NCBI GenBank assembly: GCA_050015055.1
Contig: JBEKCD010000011.1
Coordinates: forward strand, 1-64,000
Direction: 5' to 3'
DNA from: JBEKCD01 sp050015055
GTDB lineage: Archaea; Thermoproteota; Bathyarchaeia; Bathyarchaeales; Bathycorpusculaceae
Length of the DNA stretch: 64,000 nt
Positions 34,644 through 42,831 of the stretch are shown here, in pieces. The notes beneath the pieces were generated by a model. That model saw only the letters and a program-made list of their open reading frames with translations, had not been told where the DNA came from and searched no databases. A program made the translations under genes and the position numbers. Within the stretch, counting starts at the first letter, position 1. Every line of letters begins with the position of its first letter.

Positions 34644-34689
34644 TTATTAAACTGTTTTTCAGAATTGGGCCAAAATCTATTCCTAATCT
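34644..34689 (-). promoter_or_regulatory. Four-copy promoter block, copy C
   Basis: On the minus strand: AGATTAGGAATAGATTTTGG, CCCAATTCTGAAAAACAG, TTTAATAA. Downstream (34563-34632) the leader shares TTGGAGGTTGAGAAAAAGTC and following bases with the leader of copy D. Confidence 0.7.
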
Positions 34690-34733
34690 AGTCCACGGCT
34701 AATGTCAGACGTGACCATGGAATGCTGAGCCAC

Positions 34734-34743
34734 ATATTTATTA
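34734..34743 (+). promoter_or_regulatory. TATA box of the ArsR-like/membrane protein pair
   Basis: CACATATTTATTATAC gives a TATA element about 30 bp before an expected RNA start near 34768; the gene starts at 34799. Confidence 0.4.
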
Positions 34744-34798
34744 TACTTAGTTCCAATAGGTCTAACAAAATCTCCTTGATGCATGCGGTGCGGTAAAG

Positions 34799-35101
34799 AT
34801 GGCTGCTGGTGCGCGTCCGTTCAAGTACTTAATAGGATGGCTAATTGCAGGCACAAGAGGCGGAACGAGTCGCGCCAGAATAATTCAGGCCCTGAATGAG
34901 ACTCCGCAGAATGCAAATCAGCTAGCAAACCTTCTTGGAATGGATTACAGGACAATAAGACACCATCTTCAAGTGCTTGAAAAAAACAGAATAATAACGT
35001 CCGCGGGGGAAGGATACGGCAAAACATATTTCATATCTCCAGCCATGGAGGAGAACTACGGCGAATTCGAGGAGATTCTGAAGAAAATATGGAAAAAGTA
35101 G
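34799..35101 (+). CDS. ArsR-like winged-helix regulator
   Basis: A 100-residue winged-helix protein: SRARIIQALNETPQNANQLA, recognition helix MDYRTIRHHLQVLEKNRII, wing SAGEGYGKTYFIS. No metal-site Cys. It is followed 18 bp later by a membrane protein gene, an arrangement common in archaea where the regulator controls its membrane partner. It lies directly beside promoter copy C and could act on that element. Confidence 0.88.
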   Translation: MAAGARPFKYLIGWLIAGTRGGTSRARIIQALNETPQNANQLANLLGMDYRTIRHHLQVLEKNRIITSAGEGYGKTYFISPAMEENYGEFEEILKKIWKK

Positions 35102-35119
35102 AAAAGGAGGGGAAAAACA

Positions 35120-35581
35120 ATGAACCATTATATGCAGAAGAAAACGAGGACCTCTCTGATACCCGCAACTCTGATAGTGATAGCTATCGTGATAATAGCT
35201 GTCCTAACGACACTCTGGGCCACTTCCACGATTGAGTTTGAGCCTTCTCCCTTTGGGCGCCGACCACTGCCCCCGGAGAACATTCGCGGAGACATAGAGC
35301 TTTTCTACACTCTGGAAACAGTAGTTTCGGTGGTCAATGTAACACTTTCGATCATTCTGTTGCTCATGTACATTAACATATACAGGAAGACGCAGTCTGA
35401 GTTCACGATAGGGCTAATAATATTCTCAACGGTACTTCTTTTGCACGCTTTTGTCTCAATTCCTTTGCTGCATCAGGTGTTTGGTTTCTACGAGTTTGGT
35501 CTCGGCCCGTTTGCCCTGTTGCCAGACTTGTTCACGTGCCTTGCGTTAGCAGTTCTCTTGTACCTCACATTCAAGTACTGA
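35120..35581 (+). CDS. Four-TM membrane protein, partner of the ArsR-like regulator
   Basis: A 153-residue protein with four membrane segments: LIPATLIVIAIVIIAVLTTL, VVSVVNVTLSIILLLMYINI, FTIGLIIFSTVLLLHAFVSI and LLPDLFTCLALAVLLYLTF. The short loop between helices 1 and 2 is proline-rich. No family is recognised. An AAAAGGAGGGG ribosome site precedes the ATG. Probably co-transcribed with the regulator. Confidence 0.75.
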   Translation: MNHYMQKKTRTSLIPATLIVIAIVIIAVLTTLWATSTIEFEPSPFGRRPLPPENIRGDIELFYTLETVVSVVNVTLSIILLLMYINIYRKTQSEFTIGLIIFSTVLLLHAFVSIPLLHQVFGFYEFGLGPFALLPDLFTCLALAVLLYLTFKY

Positions 35582-35827
35582 GAATACCACCGGCAAAGCC
35601 ATCAATAGTGCGTACGGAACTGAAGTTGTTCAAGACAGTTGCCTTATTGCAGAAGGGCAAAGGAAAAGGTTTCCAGACGGAATCGCGATCACCTGTGGTA
35701 CTGGGAGAGTCTGCAAGGCAATTCTTCGCCAATCTTTCACGTCTGAGACATCACTCGTTCGCTAGATAGTGAATTATATTCAAGTTTTTTATGATATGTA
35801 GTAGCGACTTGCTCTCCTCTGTCCAAG

Positions 35828-37504
35828 CTACTCCCACTGTTCCCTTGGACCGATTGTGCTGTTGGTAAGATGGTTTTGTACGAGATACTTGTGCGCTGCG
35901 AGCGCCGCCAGAGCGCCTTGGCCAACAGCTATGGATATCTGCTTTTCTTCAACGTCGGTAACGTCTCCTGCCGCAAACAGGCCTTTTATTGTCGTGGACT
36001 GATCCTTGCCCACGGGAACTTCACCTCTCTCGTTCAATTCAACCAAGGCTTTTAATGGACTCGTGTTCGGGTTCAAGCCGATTTCAAGAAAGACTCCCTC
36101 CACGTTGAGGTCCAACCTGTCCTTGCCATCGACTGATTCGAGTCTGACGCCTGTCAATTTGTCTTGTCCAAGAAACGAACGAACTACTGTGTCGGTGTGA
36201 ACAGTGAGGTTCTTTACCTTGAGGACCTCTTGGACTAAGGCCGTATCAGCTTTGAATTCTTTCCTTCGATGAATCAGGTGAACCTCAGAGGCGAAGCTGA
36301 GCAAGTCACGCGCAGAGGTGAAGGCAGAGTTGCCGCCTCCAACGACAGCCACGTGTTTGTCTCGGTAGAGCGGAGCGTCGCAGGTGGCGCAGAACCCTAT
36401 GCCTTTTCCGATGAACTGCTCTTCTCCAGGAACCCCGAGTCTATCGTATTCTTTCCCCGCGCAGTATATCACTGAACGTGCTCTGAACTGTCGATCGTCG
36501 TCTGTCAACACATCAAAACGGTCGTCCGTTTTCCTGATAATCACCACATCCGAACCGAGTGCCTCGGCGATAGGATAGTTTTCAAGGTGGCCGCGGAATG
36601 TTTGCGCCAAGTCTGCCCCGCTGACGTTCGGCATGCCCAAATAGTTTTCAATGGTGGCCGTATACTCGATTTGTCCGCCCAGCCTTTTCGCTATCAGGGC
36701 GACATCCAATCCCTTGCGAGCGGAATAAATGGCAGCGGACATGGCAGCCGGCCCGCCCCCGACAATTATGACTTCATATTCGTGCTTCTCTTCTGCTAAT
36801 CCACTCTTACGTATGCCTTGGATTTCGCGTATGGCCTCTTCTAGGCGCTCATATTCTTCAGGACTTACAGCTTTCAAAATCTCCATGTACACTGTTCCAG
36901 CCGGTATCGCGCCTTCAAAAGAGTGTGCTTCGTTGATGATGATTTTGGGAACGCCGGTCACATTGTATCTTTGGGCTAGCTGGGGAAACTCTGAGGCTTC
37001 TACCATGTCTGCACGGATGTTTTGATTGACGAGAGCAAACTGGTCCGCAACATGCACCATTCTCGGACAGTAGGGACAGGTTAACGTCACCATCACCTGA
37101 AGGTGTACCTGTTCTTTTATGCTCTTCACAAGTTCTTCGAGTTGTGGGTCCAAGCCTGAGCTACCTGTGGATACCATCAAGATGGCTTGTATTAGCGAAG
37201 AGAATTCATAGCCGGCAGTAAGACCGTAGAATCGTATCCCGTAATCCCTCTTTCCGATGACAGCTGTGGCCGGTATCTTGTCTATTTTGTAGCTTATTGC
37301 TTCGTCACCGTGCAGCACAAAGTCATAGACTGTGAGTTCAAGCTTGCTTGAGAGGGAACTCAAATCCTTCAGAAGCTCGAGTTGCTGCTCACACGCAGGA
37401 CAAGCGTTTTCTTGGGTGAAGAATACTAGTCTCACGGAAGAGATCAGATTGTTCAGGATTTCCTGAAGTTGCGCCTTCGTTTTTTCATCAATCACCTTGG
37501 ACAT
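35828..37504 (-). CDS. AhpF-like thioredoxin reductase with two N-terminal thioredoxin folds
   Basis: A 558-residue fusion. Two thioredoxin-like folds (about 1-110 and 130-220) carry CPAC (Cys35/38) and CPYC (Cys143/146), resembling archaeal protein disulfide oxidoreductase. Then a thioredoxin-reductase module: FAD loop IIVGGGPAAMSAA, redox CATC (Cys372/375), NADPH loop VVGGGNSAF and the FAD-binding GLFAAGDVTD. It resembles AhpF, but with active pairs in both N-terminal folds. It should pass electrons from NAD(P)H to disulfides or a peroxiredoxin. No peroxiredoxin gene is adjacent. Confidence 0.93.
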   Translation of the reverse strand: MSKVIDEKTKAQLQEILNNLISSVRLVFFTQENACPACEQQLELLKDLSSLSSKLELTVYDFVLHGDEAISYKIDKIPATAVIGKRDYGIRFYGLTAGYEFSSLIQAILMVSTGSSGLDPQLEELVKSIKEQVHLQVMVTLTCPYCPRMVHVADQFALVNQNIRADMVEASEFPQLAQRYNVTGVPKIIINEAHSFEGAIPAGTVYMEILKAVSPEEYERLEEAIREIQGIRKSGLAEEKHEYEVIIVGGGPAAMSAAIYSARKGLDVALIAKRLGGQIEYTATIENYLGMPNVSGADLAQTFRGHLENYPIAEALGSDVVIIRKTDDRFDVLTDDDRQFRARSVIYCAGKEYDRLGVPGEEQFIGKGIGFCATCDAPLYRDKHVAVVGGGNSAFTSARDLLSFASEVHLIHRRKEFKADTALVQEVLKVKNLTVHTDTVVRSFLGQDKLTGVRLESVDGKDRLDLNVEGVFLEIGLNPNTSPLKALVELNERGEVPVGKDQSTTIKGLFAAGDVTDVEEKQISIAVGQGALAALAAHKYLVQNHLTNSTIGPREQWE

Positions 37505-37873
37505 GATGTTCGCCTTCCCATTCGAGTTACAAACTGTCCGATTTTGTACTAAAACATCAACTCCTATATTCTTTTTGACATGTCAACGTTCCTAAGAGTG
37601 CGCGCTTAGATAGTTTCAACCGACAAAACGAATCAAAGCGTTTTACAGACGGCATCTAGCCTGTCATGAGGGTTCTTAGAAAGGGAGAATGTCGAGCTGG
37701 CTTGTCTTTCAAGGACTCTGTGACCGTGGTGCTTGTGGCTGTGTCATGCGTTATCGAATCTAGCGAGTTCCAAAATGAGAAATCGTGGAGCAGCTTTCTG
37801 AATCCATCTTACAGCCAACTGAAACACTTCGAGATCTGAGAGCAATTTCCAGCATTTTCCCAGCTAATAATCT
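37505..37873. other. Intergenic region with a doubtful small ORF
   Basis: This 369-bp stretch contains GTGCGCGCTTAG (about 37599) and one 57-codon frame on the plus strand (37666-37839, starting MRVLRKGECRAGLS). The peptide has no recognised features and no convincing ribosome site. Confidence 0.3.
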
Positions 37874-39082
37874 CTAGCTTCTTGCTTTTTCAGGTTCTTT
37901 CTGGAGAGACACCACTTTGTCCCTTCCGCTCTTGTGTCTTTTGATAAATCCTTTCCTTTCCATGTCTCCCAGGATCATGCTGGTTTTTGCTTTTGAGAAT
38001 CTGAGTTGATCAGTTATTTTTGACTGAAGCATTTGCCCTCCTTCTTTTCTTAATAGCGCAAGTATTCTTTCGGTATCCCCCCCTTCTTTGATGGCTTCGT
38101 CAGGGAAGGTTTCAAGTGTGCGTTCTTTTTTCTTTTTTCTAGTCCTCAGGATTAGCGCGCTTGCCAAAACTGCGCCCGCTAATGGGAGCATTACTTCGAA
38201 AAAGACAGGGGATGCTGGGAAGAAACTTGTTCCCTCGGTAGCGTCGACTGCGAAATTGATAGTGTTTGAACTGCCCATGTTGCCTACGGTGTCGTTAGCG
38301 TAAACTGTTATCGTGTGCGAGGCATCGGAAAGATTGATTAGAGTTGTGTTTCCAGCTATTGTCACGTTGCCTGATCCGTCCAAGCTGTATCCTTCCCAAG
38401 AAACCTGCTCACTGATAGTAAAGTTCAATAAAACATGGCTAACAGAGTACGTTTTGTTCCCAGGAGACAAGACGACAATTGTGGGAGGCGTTCCAGATAG
38501 TAGGACTGTTGGCTGACCATTTTGAAGATCACTGACAGAGTTCCACTCTAGCAGACCGTTTGACTCGTAGTCCGGTGATGGGGAGCAACTCTTGACACTG
38601 TATCCTATTGGAAGGAGAATGGAGAGCCCACCGTCTCCGAACATGAACGATTCGTTAGAGAATCCATCGCCTATTGTTATGTTTGTGTTTCCAACGGGGG
38701 CGAAGTTTGTCCAGTCGAAGCTGTACTCCAGGAAGCCGTATGCCCCAGCACCGCTTTCTGTTACGTTGCCGCCCACGGTGATGTTCTCAGCCGTCATGAA
38801 TCGTCCTGTTCTAGCATGGGCTTGGTCGATTATCGTGGATACATTGGATGTGAATTGGTCGATGTATACCATTGCCCGACTGATGAGCTGTTCAAAATTC
38901 GCCTGATCAGCATCTGTTTCCAGGTATGCGCTCTGCTCAATCACCCATGAAGCTGTTCCGTCCTCATGTATTTCGACAGTGTACGTTGTCCGAAGCGTAT
39001 ATGCCTGCGTCCTGGGGACGGCGGCCAAGACTATTGTCATAACACAAAAGACAGCGCACAGAATTAGTGTTATGTCTTTCAT
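37874..39082 (-). CDS. Membrane-spanning winged-helix sensor/regulator
   Basis: A 402-residue protein: signal-like N-terminus (ILCAVFCVMTIVLAAVP), a ~270-residue outer domain with sequons and a bacterial-Ig-like segment (PTIVVLSPGNKTYSVSHVLL), a membrane helix near residues 295-315 (VMLPLAGAVLASALIL), a basic stretch and a cytosolic winged helix (SKITDQLRFSKAKTSMILGD with wing KRHKSGRDKVVSL). Such one-polypeptide receptors bind DNA at the membrane and sense something outside. It is divergent from the dockerin gene cluster, which is a reasonable target. Confidence 0.85.
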   Translation of the reverse strand: MKDITLILCAVFCVMTIVLAAVPRTQAYTLRTTYTVEIHEDGTASWVIEQSAYLETDADQANFEQLISRAMVYIDQFTSNVSTIIDQAHARTGRFMTAENITVGGNVTESGAGAYGFLEYSFDWTNFAPVGNTNITIGDGFSNESFMFGDGGLSILLPIGYSVKSCSPSPDYESNGLLEWNSVSDLQNGQPTVLLSGTPPTIVVLSPGNKTYSVSHVLLNFTISEQVSWEGYSLDGSGNVTIAGNTTLINLSDASHTITVYANDTVGNMGSSNTINFAVDATEGTSFFPASPVFFEVMLPLAGAVLASALILRTRKKKKERTLETFPDEAIKEGGDTERILALLRKEGGQMLQSKITDQLRFSKAKTSMILGDMERKGFIKRHKSGRDKVVSLQKEPEKARS

Positions 39083-39310
39083 GTTCTCTTGAATGGTAAT
39101 AATATAGTGTGATATTTAAGGCGTGTGAACCGGAATTTCATACGCTGTACCGAGATTTAAAGCCTAAATCGTGAGCTTGTGGACAAAATAAACGATTATG
39201 AACAATTAAATAATAAAATGAACCATTTGCGGGTTTATGGAACGGAAACGAACGAAAAAAGCCTTTTATGAGTGTTTTGTGTTTGTCTTCTACTGAACAG
39301 AGGGTTTAGA

Positions 39311-40429
39311 ATGGCAAAACTAAGTAAGCTAATCGCACTAACAATAGTCGCACTGCTCGGCATATCCGTCTTTGCCGGTTCAGCTATGGCCATGGGCAAT
39401 TCCGACAAGGTTCTTCACATCGTAGAAGTTGACTTAACGGGTTCTATGCGGCTGGGATGGTGGAACGTTCAGGCAGATAATATAACCGTTCAGCAGAATT
39501 TTACGGCAAAGGTTCCGACGGGGATAACTCCCGGAAACTACAACGCTACCTTTGAAGGGTTTGCGCGCATTGACGAAAAGAGCGTCGAGTTCAATGGGGT
39601 AATAGAGACTGAGAACGGAACTTTTATGGCTGATTTTGCGGTTCCAAACACTTATACCAACTTGCCCACAGGCGAGTGCGGAGCACTAGGGAAGCTGACA
39701 CTACTGATTTCGGAGACCGCATTGCCGCCACCAGTCCAGTATGAATGTATCCAAGTTGTTGGCCGCGTTACGGGTTTTGGCAACTCCAATGCATCGGGAG
39801 TGCTACACGCGAACGCAAAGATTTCGAATTCAACTGGCGGAAACGTGTCTGAAGCGCAAGTCACGTGGGTACCACTGTCCGGACCGATGCCACGAGCATC
39901 ACCTCAATGGGCAATGCATAATGCAACAGGCAACTACACGTACTCCTTCTACACTGCCACGCTGATCAGCACCACGGTGGTCGCGCTTAACTATTCTGGC
40001 GACGACTTCTACGTTTCAGGGCTATGGAATGTTCGTAACGTCACATTCAGCTATAGCGGAGCAAGCTACGAAAACTTTAAGACAGTCACGTCCGTCATAG
40101 GGCAGAACGATACAGGCGTGCTTGAGGTCTATGGAAATGGGAAGAACTTCACCCTAAGCATAGCAGGATTCAACAAAGTGACGGGCTCTGTAGAACGCTT
40201 TGTTATAAACGCTAAAACGATTCTGGAAGGCGACGTTCTTAATCACGGCGTTGTGGACATATTCGACCTTGTGTACGTGGCTAGACGCTTCGGAGAGACG
40301 CCAGGAGACCCCAAGTTTGGAGGATTGTCCAACTTTGACGACGTTGAGAAGGCTGACGTGAACAATGACTTCCAAGTTAATGTCTTCGACCTAGTCACAG
40401 TAGCCACTGAAATCGGACAAACAGGCTAA
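39311..40429 (+). CDS. Exported dockerin-containing protein
   Basis: A 372-residue secreted protein. The signal peptide is LIALTIVALLGISVFAGSAMA; the body is beta-rich with many sequons. The C-terminus has two dockerin repeats: NHGVVDIFDLVYVARRFG and DVNNDFQVNVFDLVTVA, matching the Asp/Asn calcium loop and helix of dockerin type I. Dockerins bind cohesins; the next two genes encode cohesin-like domains. ATG 39311 is chosen because the longer frame adds a second hydrophobic start with no ribosome site. Confidence 0.88.
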   Translation: MAKLSKLIALTIVALLGISVFAGSAMAMGNSDKVLHIVEVDLTGSMRLGWWNVQADNITVQQNFTAKVPTGITPGNYNATFEGFARIDEKSVEFNGVIETENGTFMADFAVPNTYTNLPTGECGALGKLTLLISETALPPPVQYECIQVVGRVTGFGNSNASGVLHANAKISNSTGGNVSEAQVTWVPLSGPMPRASPQWAMHNATGNYTYSFYTATLISTTVVALNYSGDDFYVSGLWNVRNVTFSYSGASYENFKTVTSVIGQNDTGVLEVYGNGKNFTLSIAGFNKVTGSVERFVINAKTILEGDVLNHGVVDIFDLVYVARRFGETPGDPKFGGLSNFDDVEKADVNNDFQVNVFDLVTVATEIGQTG

Positions 40430-40517
40430 AATTCTCTTTCTCCCTTTTTTCTTTTTGAACAATAACGGATAGGGACGAACTTTGATATGCGGACAAAGTA
40501 AAATAACGGCTGAGAAC

Positions 40518-41258
40518 ATGCATATGTCGCAACCTATCCATTTTTGGAGAATTCTCGCGTGGTCAGCTCTAATAGTGCTCCTTACCATGCCTCTTGACTC
40601 TGTCACAAAAGCTAGTGCGGAGTCAACTCGCGTTTTTTTAGATCCACCTAGTCAGACGGTTAGTGCCGTAGGAGATTCTTTCGCGGTCAATGTGAGCATA
40701 GCCGACGTGTCTAACCTGTATGGTTATCAGTTCAAATTATACTACGACTCAACTATCATGAACGGGACGGGACAGCCTACTGAAGGCTCTTTTCTGAGCA
40801 GCGGCGGTGGCCAGACTTTCTTCGACACAGTGAGCTTCACTGACAATTACAATTCACCTTATGGCGTTGTGTGGATTACTGGCACTCTAACTGGATCCGT
40901 GCCCGGCGTAAGCGGTGGCGGCGTGCTCGCGGCAATAGAGTTTAAGTCCCTCATCGTAGCCGCGTCAACTCCCCTGCATTTAGATGAAGTGGTACTTTTA
41001 GATTCTAATGTTTCTCAAATTTCCTACCAAGGTTATGATGGAACAGTGACCGTGGTTCCGGAATTCACATCACTTTTTGCAGTTCTGGCTTTGATTCTTG
41101 CTTCATCGTTTGGCATTCTCGTAGGGAAGCAAGCTATGCGCAAACCCGGAATTTCAAATCAGGGACGTAGAAGCATAATCCTGGACCTTCAACTTTCCGA
41201 TGCATTTCACGGATGTACATCGAGGTTCTTCTTTATTCTTATCGTGCATACAGTATGA
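40518..41258 (+). CDS. Exported cohesin-domain protein with PEF-CTERM sorting tail
   Basis: A 246-residue protein: signal sequence around residues 12-28, a cohesin-type beta domain (VFLDPPSQTVSAVGDSFAVN; GYQFKLYYDSTIMN; VSGGGVLAAIEFKSL), then VVPEFTSLFAVLALILASSF followed by a basic tail, the pattern of a PEF-CTERM sorting signal recognised by archaeosortase. The protein would therefore be covalently processed at the cell surface. A 38-residue extension follows the hydrophobic segment, longer than usual. ATG at 40524 is an equally good start. Confidence 0.85.
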   Translation: MHMSQPIHFWRILAWSALIVLLTMPLDSVTKASAESTRVFLDPPSQTVSAVGDSFAVNVSIADVSNLYGYQFKLYYDSTIMNGTGQPTEGSFLSSGGGQTFFDTVSFTDNYNSPYGVVWITGTLTGSVPGVSGGGVLAAIEFKSLIVAASTPLHLDEVVLLDSNVSQISYQGYDGTVTVVPEFTSLFAVLALILASSFGILVGKQAMRKPGISNQGRRSIILDLQLSDAFHGCTSRFFFILIVHTV

Positions 41259-41322
41259 CGTTTTTCTGTTAGAATAAGGTAAATAGGTTTCGATGATCGT
41301 TATTTAGTGACTTAGAGGGGTT

Positions 41323-42360
41323 ATGATGCAAAGGAGGTTCATCGTTCGATTCATTATGTTCTTTCTCCTTTCTTGCACTGCTTGTTTCATCGGTTTGGGA
41401 AAGCCCCTTAACGTACATGCAATTCTGCAGTCTGCTGAAGTGGGTGTTTCGCCCTCATCGATTACAATCTCGGTCAATCAAAACTTTACGATTGATGTGG
41501 ATGTTTCAGGGGTTAGTGATCCATACGGCCTTTATGGTTGGGAATTTATCCTAACATGGAACAGCTCACTTTTAGACGCAGTCAACGTGACTGAGGGTCC
41601 GTTCTTAAAGGCGGGGGGCGGAAGCACTTTTTTTGCCTCTGAAGTTAATGTTACTGACGGTAGTATGAAGGTTGACTGTACCTTGACGGGAGATGCTAAT
41701 GGAGTTACTGGGGATGGAACCTTAGCGAGCATAACTTTCTATGTGTATAACAGTGGAGGATGCCCACTACATTTGAGTGAGGCGATTCTGGTTAATTCCC
41801 AGGGCCAACCAATTCAAACTCAGGCCCCTGTGGACAGTTATGGATATTTCACCGTTTCGGCTGATGTAGCTGTCACAGGAATTGACTTTTCGCGCACAAC
41901 GGTGGTTGCGGGAGGTATCGTAAACATCAACGTCACTGTTCGGAATCAAGGTGGTTTCGACGAAGCTTTCGACGTTACAGTCTACGTTAATTCACAAGTG
42001 ATTGGGATGCAGCCCGTCTCGTTGCCAAGCGGTTCCTCAATCGACCTTTCATTCACTTGGAACACAGTCGGAATACCTTTCGGCAACTACACCATAAAAG
42101 CTTACGCTTCACCAGTTCCAGACGAAAACGACACAACAAACAATGCCTACAGCGGCGGCTGGGTGGCCGTGACAATTCCAGGGGATTTGAACGGCGACTT
42201 CAAAGTGGGCCTTCAAGACCTAGTATTACTCGCGTTAGCTTACGGCTCTAAACCAGGCGACCTCCACTGGAACCCCAACGCAGACATAGACAACAGCGGC
42301 GCAGTCGGATTATCAGACCTCGCAATCCTAGCGCTGCATTACGGACAACAGTGGCCATGA
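41323..42360 (+). CDS. Exported protein with cohesin, CARDB-like and dockerin domains
   Basis: A 345-residue protein: signal peptide (FIMFFLLSCTACFIGLG), cohesin-type domain (about 40-185; GWEFILTWNSSLLDAVNV; VTGDGTLASITFYV), a CARDB-like Ig domain (190-275; VVAGGIVNINVTVRNQGGF) and a dockerin at the C-terminus (DLNGDFKVGLQDLVLLALAY and DIDNSGAVGLSDLAILALHY). Both binding partners in one chain allow head-to-tail assembly. Its cohesin resembles that of the preceding gene, so the two are tandem paralogs. Confidence 0.9.
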   Translation: MMQRRFIVRFIMFFLLSCTACFIGLGKPLNVHAILQSAEVGVSPSSITISVNQNFTIDVDVSGVSDPYGLYGWEFILTWNSSLLDAVNVTEGPFLKAGGGSTFFASEVNVTDGSMKVDCTLTGDANGVTGDGTLASITFYVYNSGGCPLHLSEAILVNSQGQPIQTQAPVDSYGYFTVSADVAVTGIDFSRTTVVAGGIVNINVTVRNQGGFDEAFDVTVYVNSQVIGMQPVSLPSGSSIDLSFTWNTVGIPFGNYTIKAYASPVPDENDTTNNAYSGGWVAVTIPGDLNGDFKVGLQDLVLLALAYGSKPGDLHWNPNADIDNSGAVGLSDLAILALHYGQQWP

Positions 42361-42831
42361 ATAGCGCGGGTAAGTCCGGGAAATGGTCAAGCATTGCGTC
42401 TTCTTGTTTTCTAGGTGTTTGGAGAGATGAAAACGCCGCTTCCTGTAGGATCTGCCGAGGCTCCCCTGATGTGCCCTCCCTCGAAGCGGCCAAGATTCAC
42501 AGATCAGACAGCCCTTATCGGACGCAAACGGGCAGGAGAAGAATACAACCTGTTACGCACAGATTCAGGAACAAACATGCAAGCCAGCGCACACCAGACG
42601 CTGACAAATCATATTTGGCTCCAAATAAAGGGGCCTAGACGCGTTGCACGCACACACAAACTACACAAATCAAGACGCGCTACTCAGTCTTTATTACACT
42701 CAAACAGCTGATCAAAGAGCACCTGTACGCGCCTTTCCAGTTAACAAGACGAAAGTCATTCACGTGCATATCAATATTAACAAGATTTTTACTGTCAGAA
42801 GTCTATTGAGAAAAGGGAGAAAAGAGATAAT
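42361..42831. other. Intergenic region before nurA
   Basis: A 471-bp stretch. Plus-strand open frames (42351-42844) have no family features and unnatural composition. The 3' part holds ATTAACAAGATTTTTA (42776-42791), identical to a block at 56912-56927, probably a shared promoter sequence for nurA. Confidence 0.45.

Noticed and set aside
37666..37839. 57-codon plus-strand frame
   Set aside because: No ribosome site, no family, and unremarkable composition; mentioned only in the gap description.
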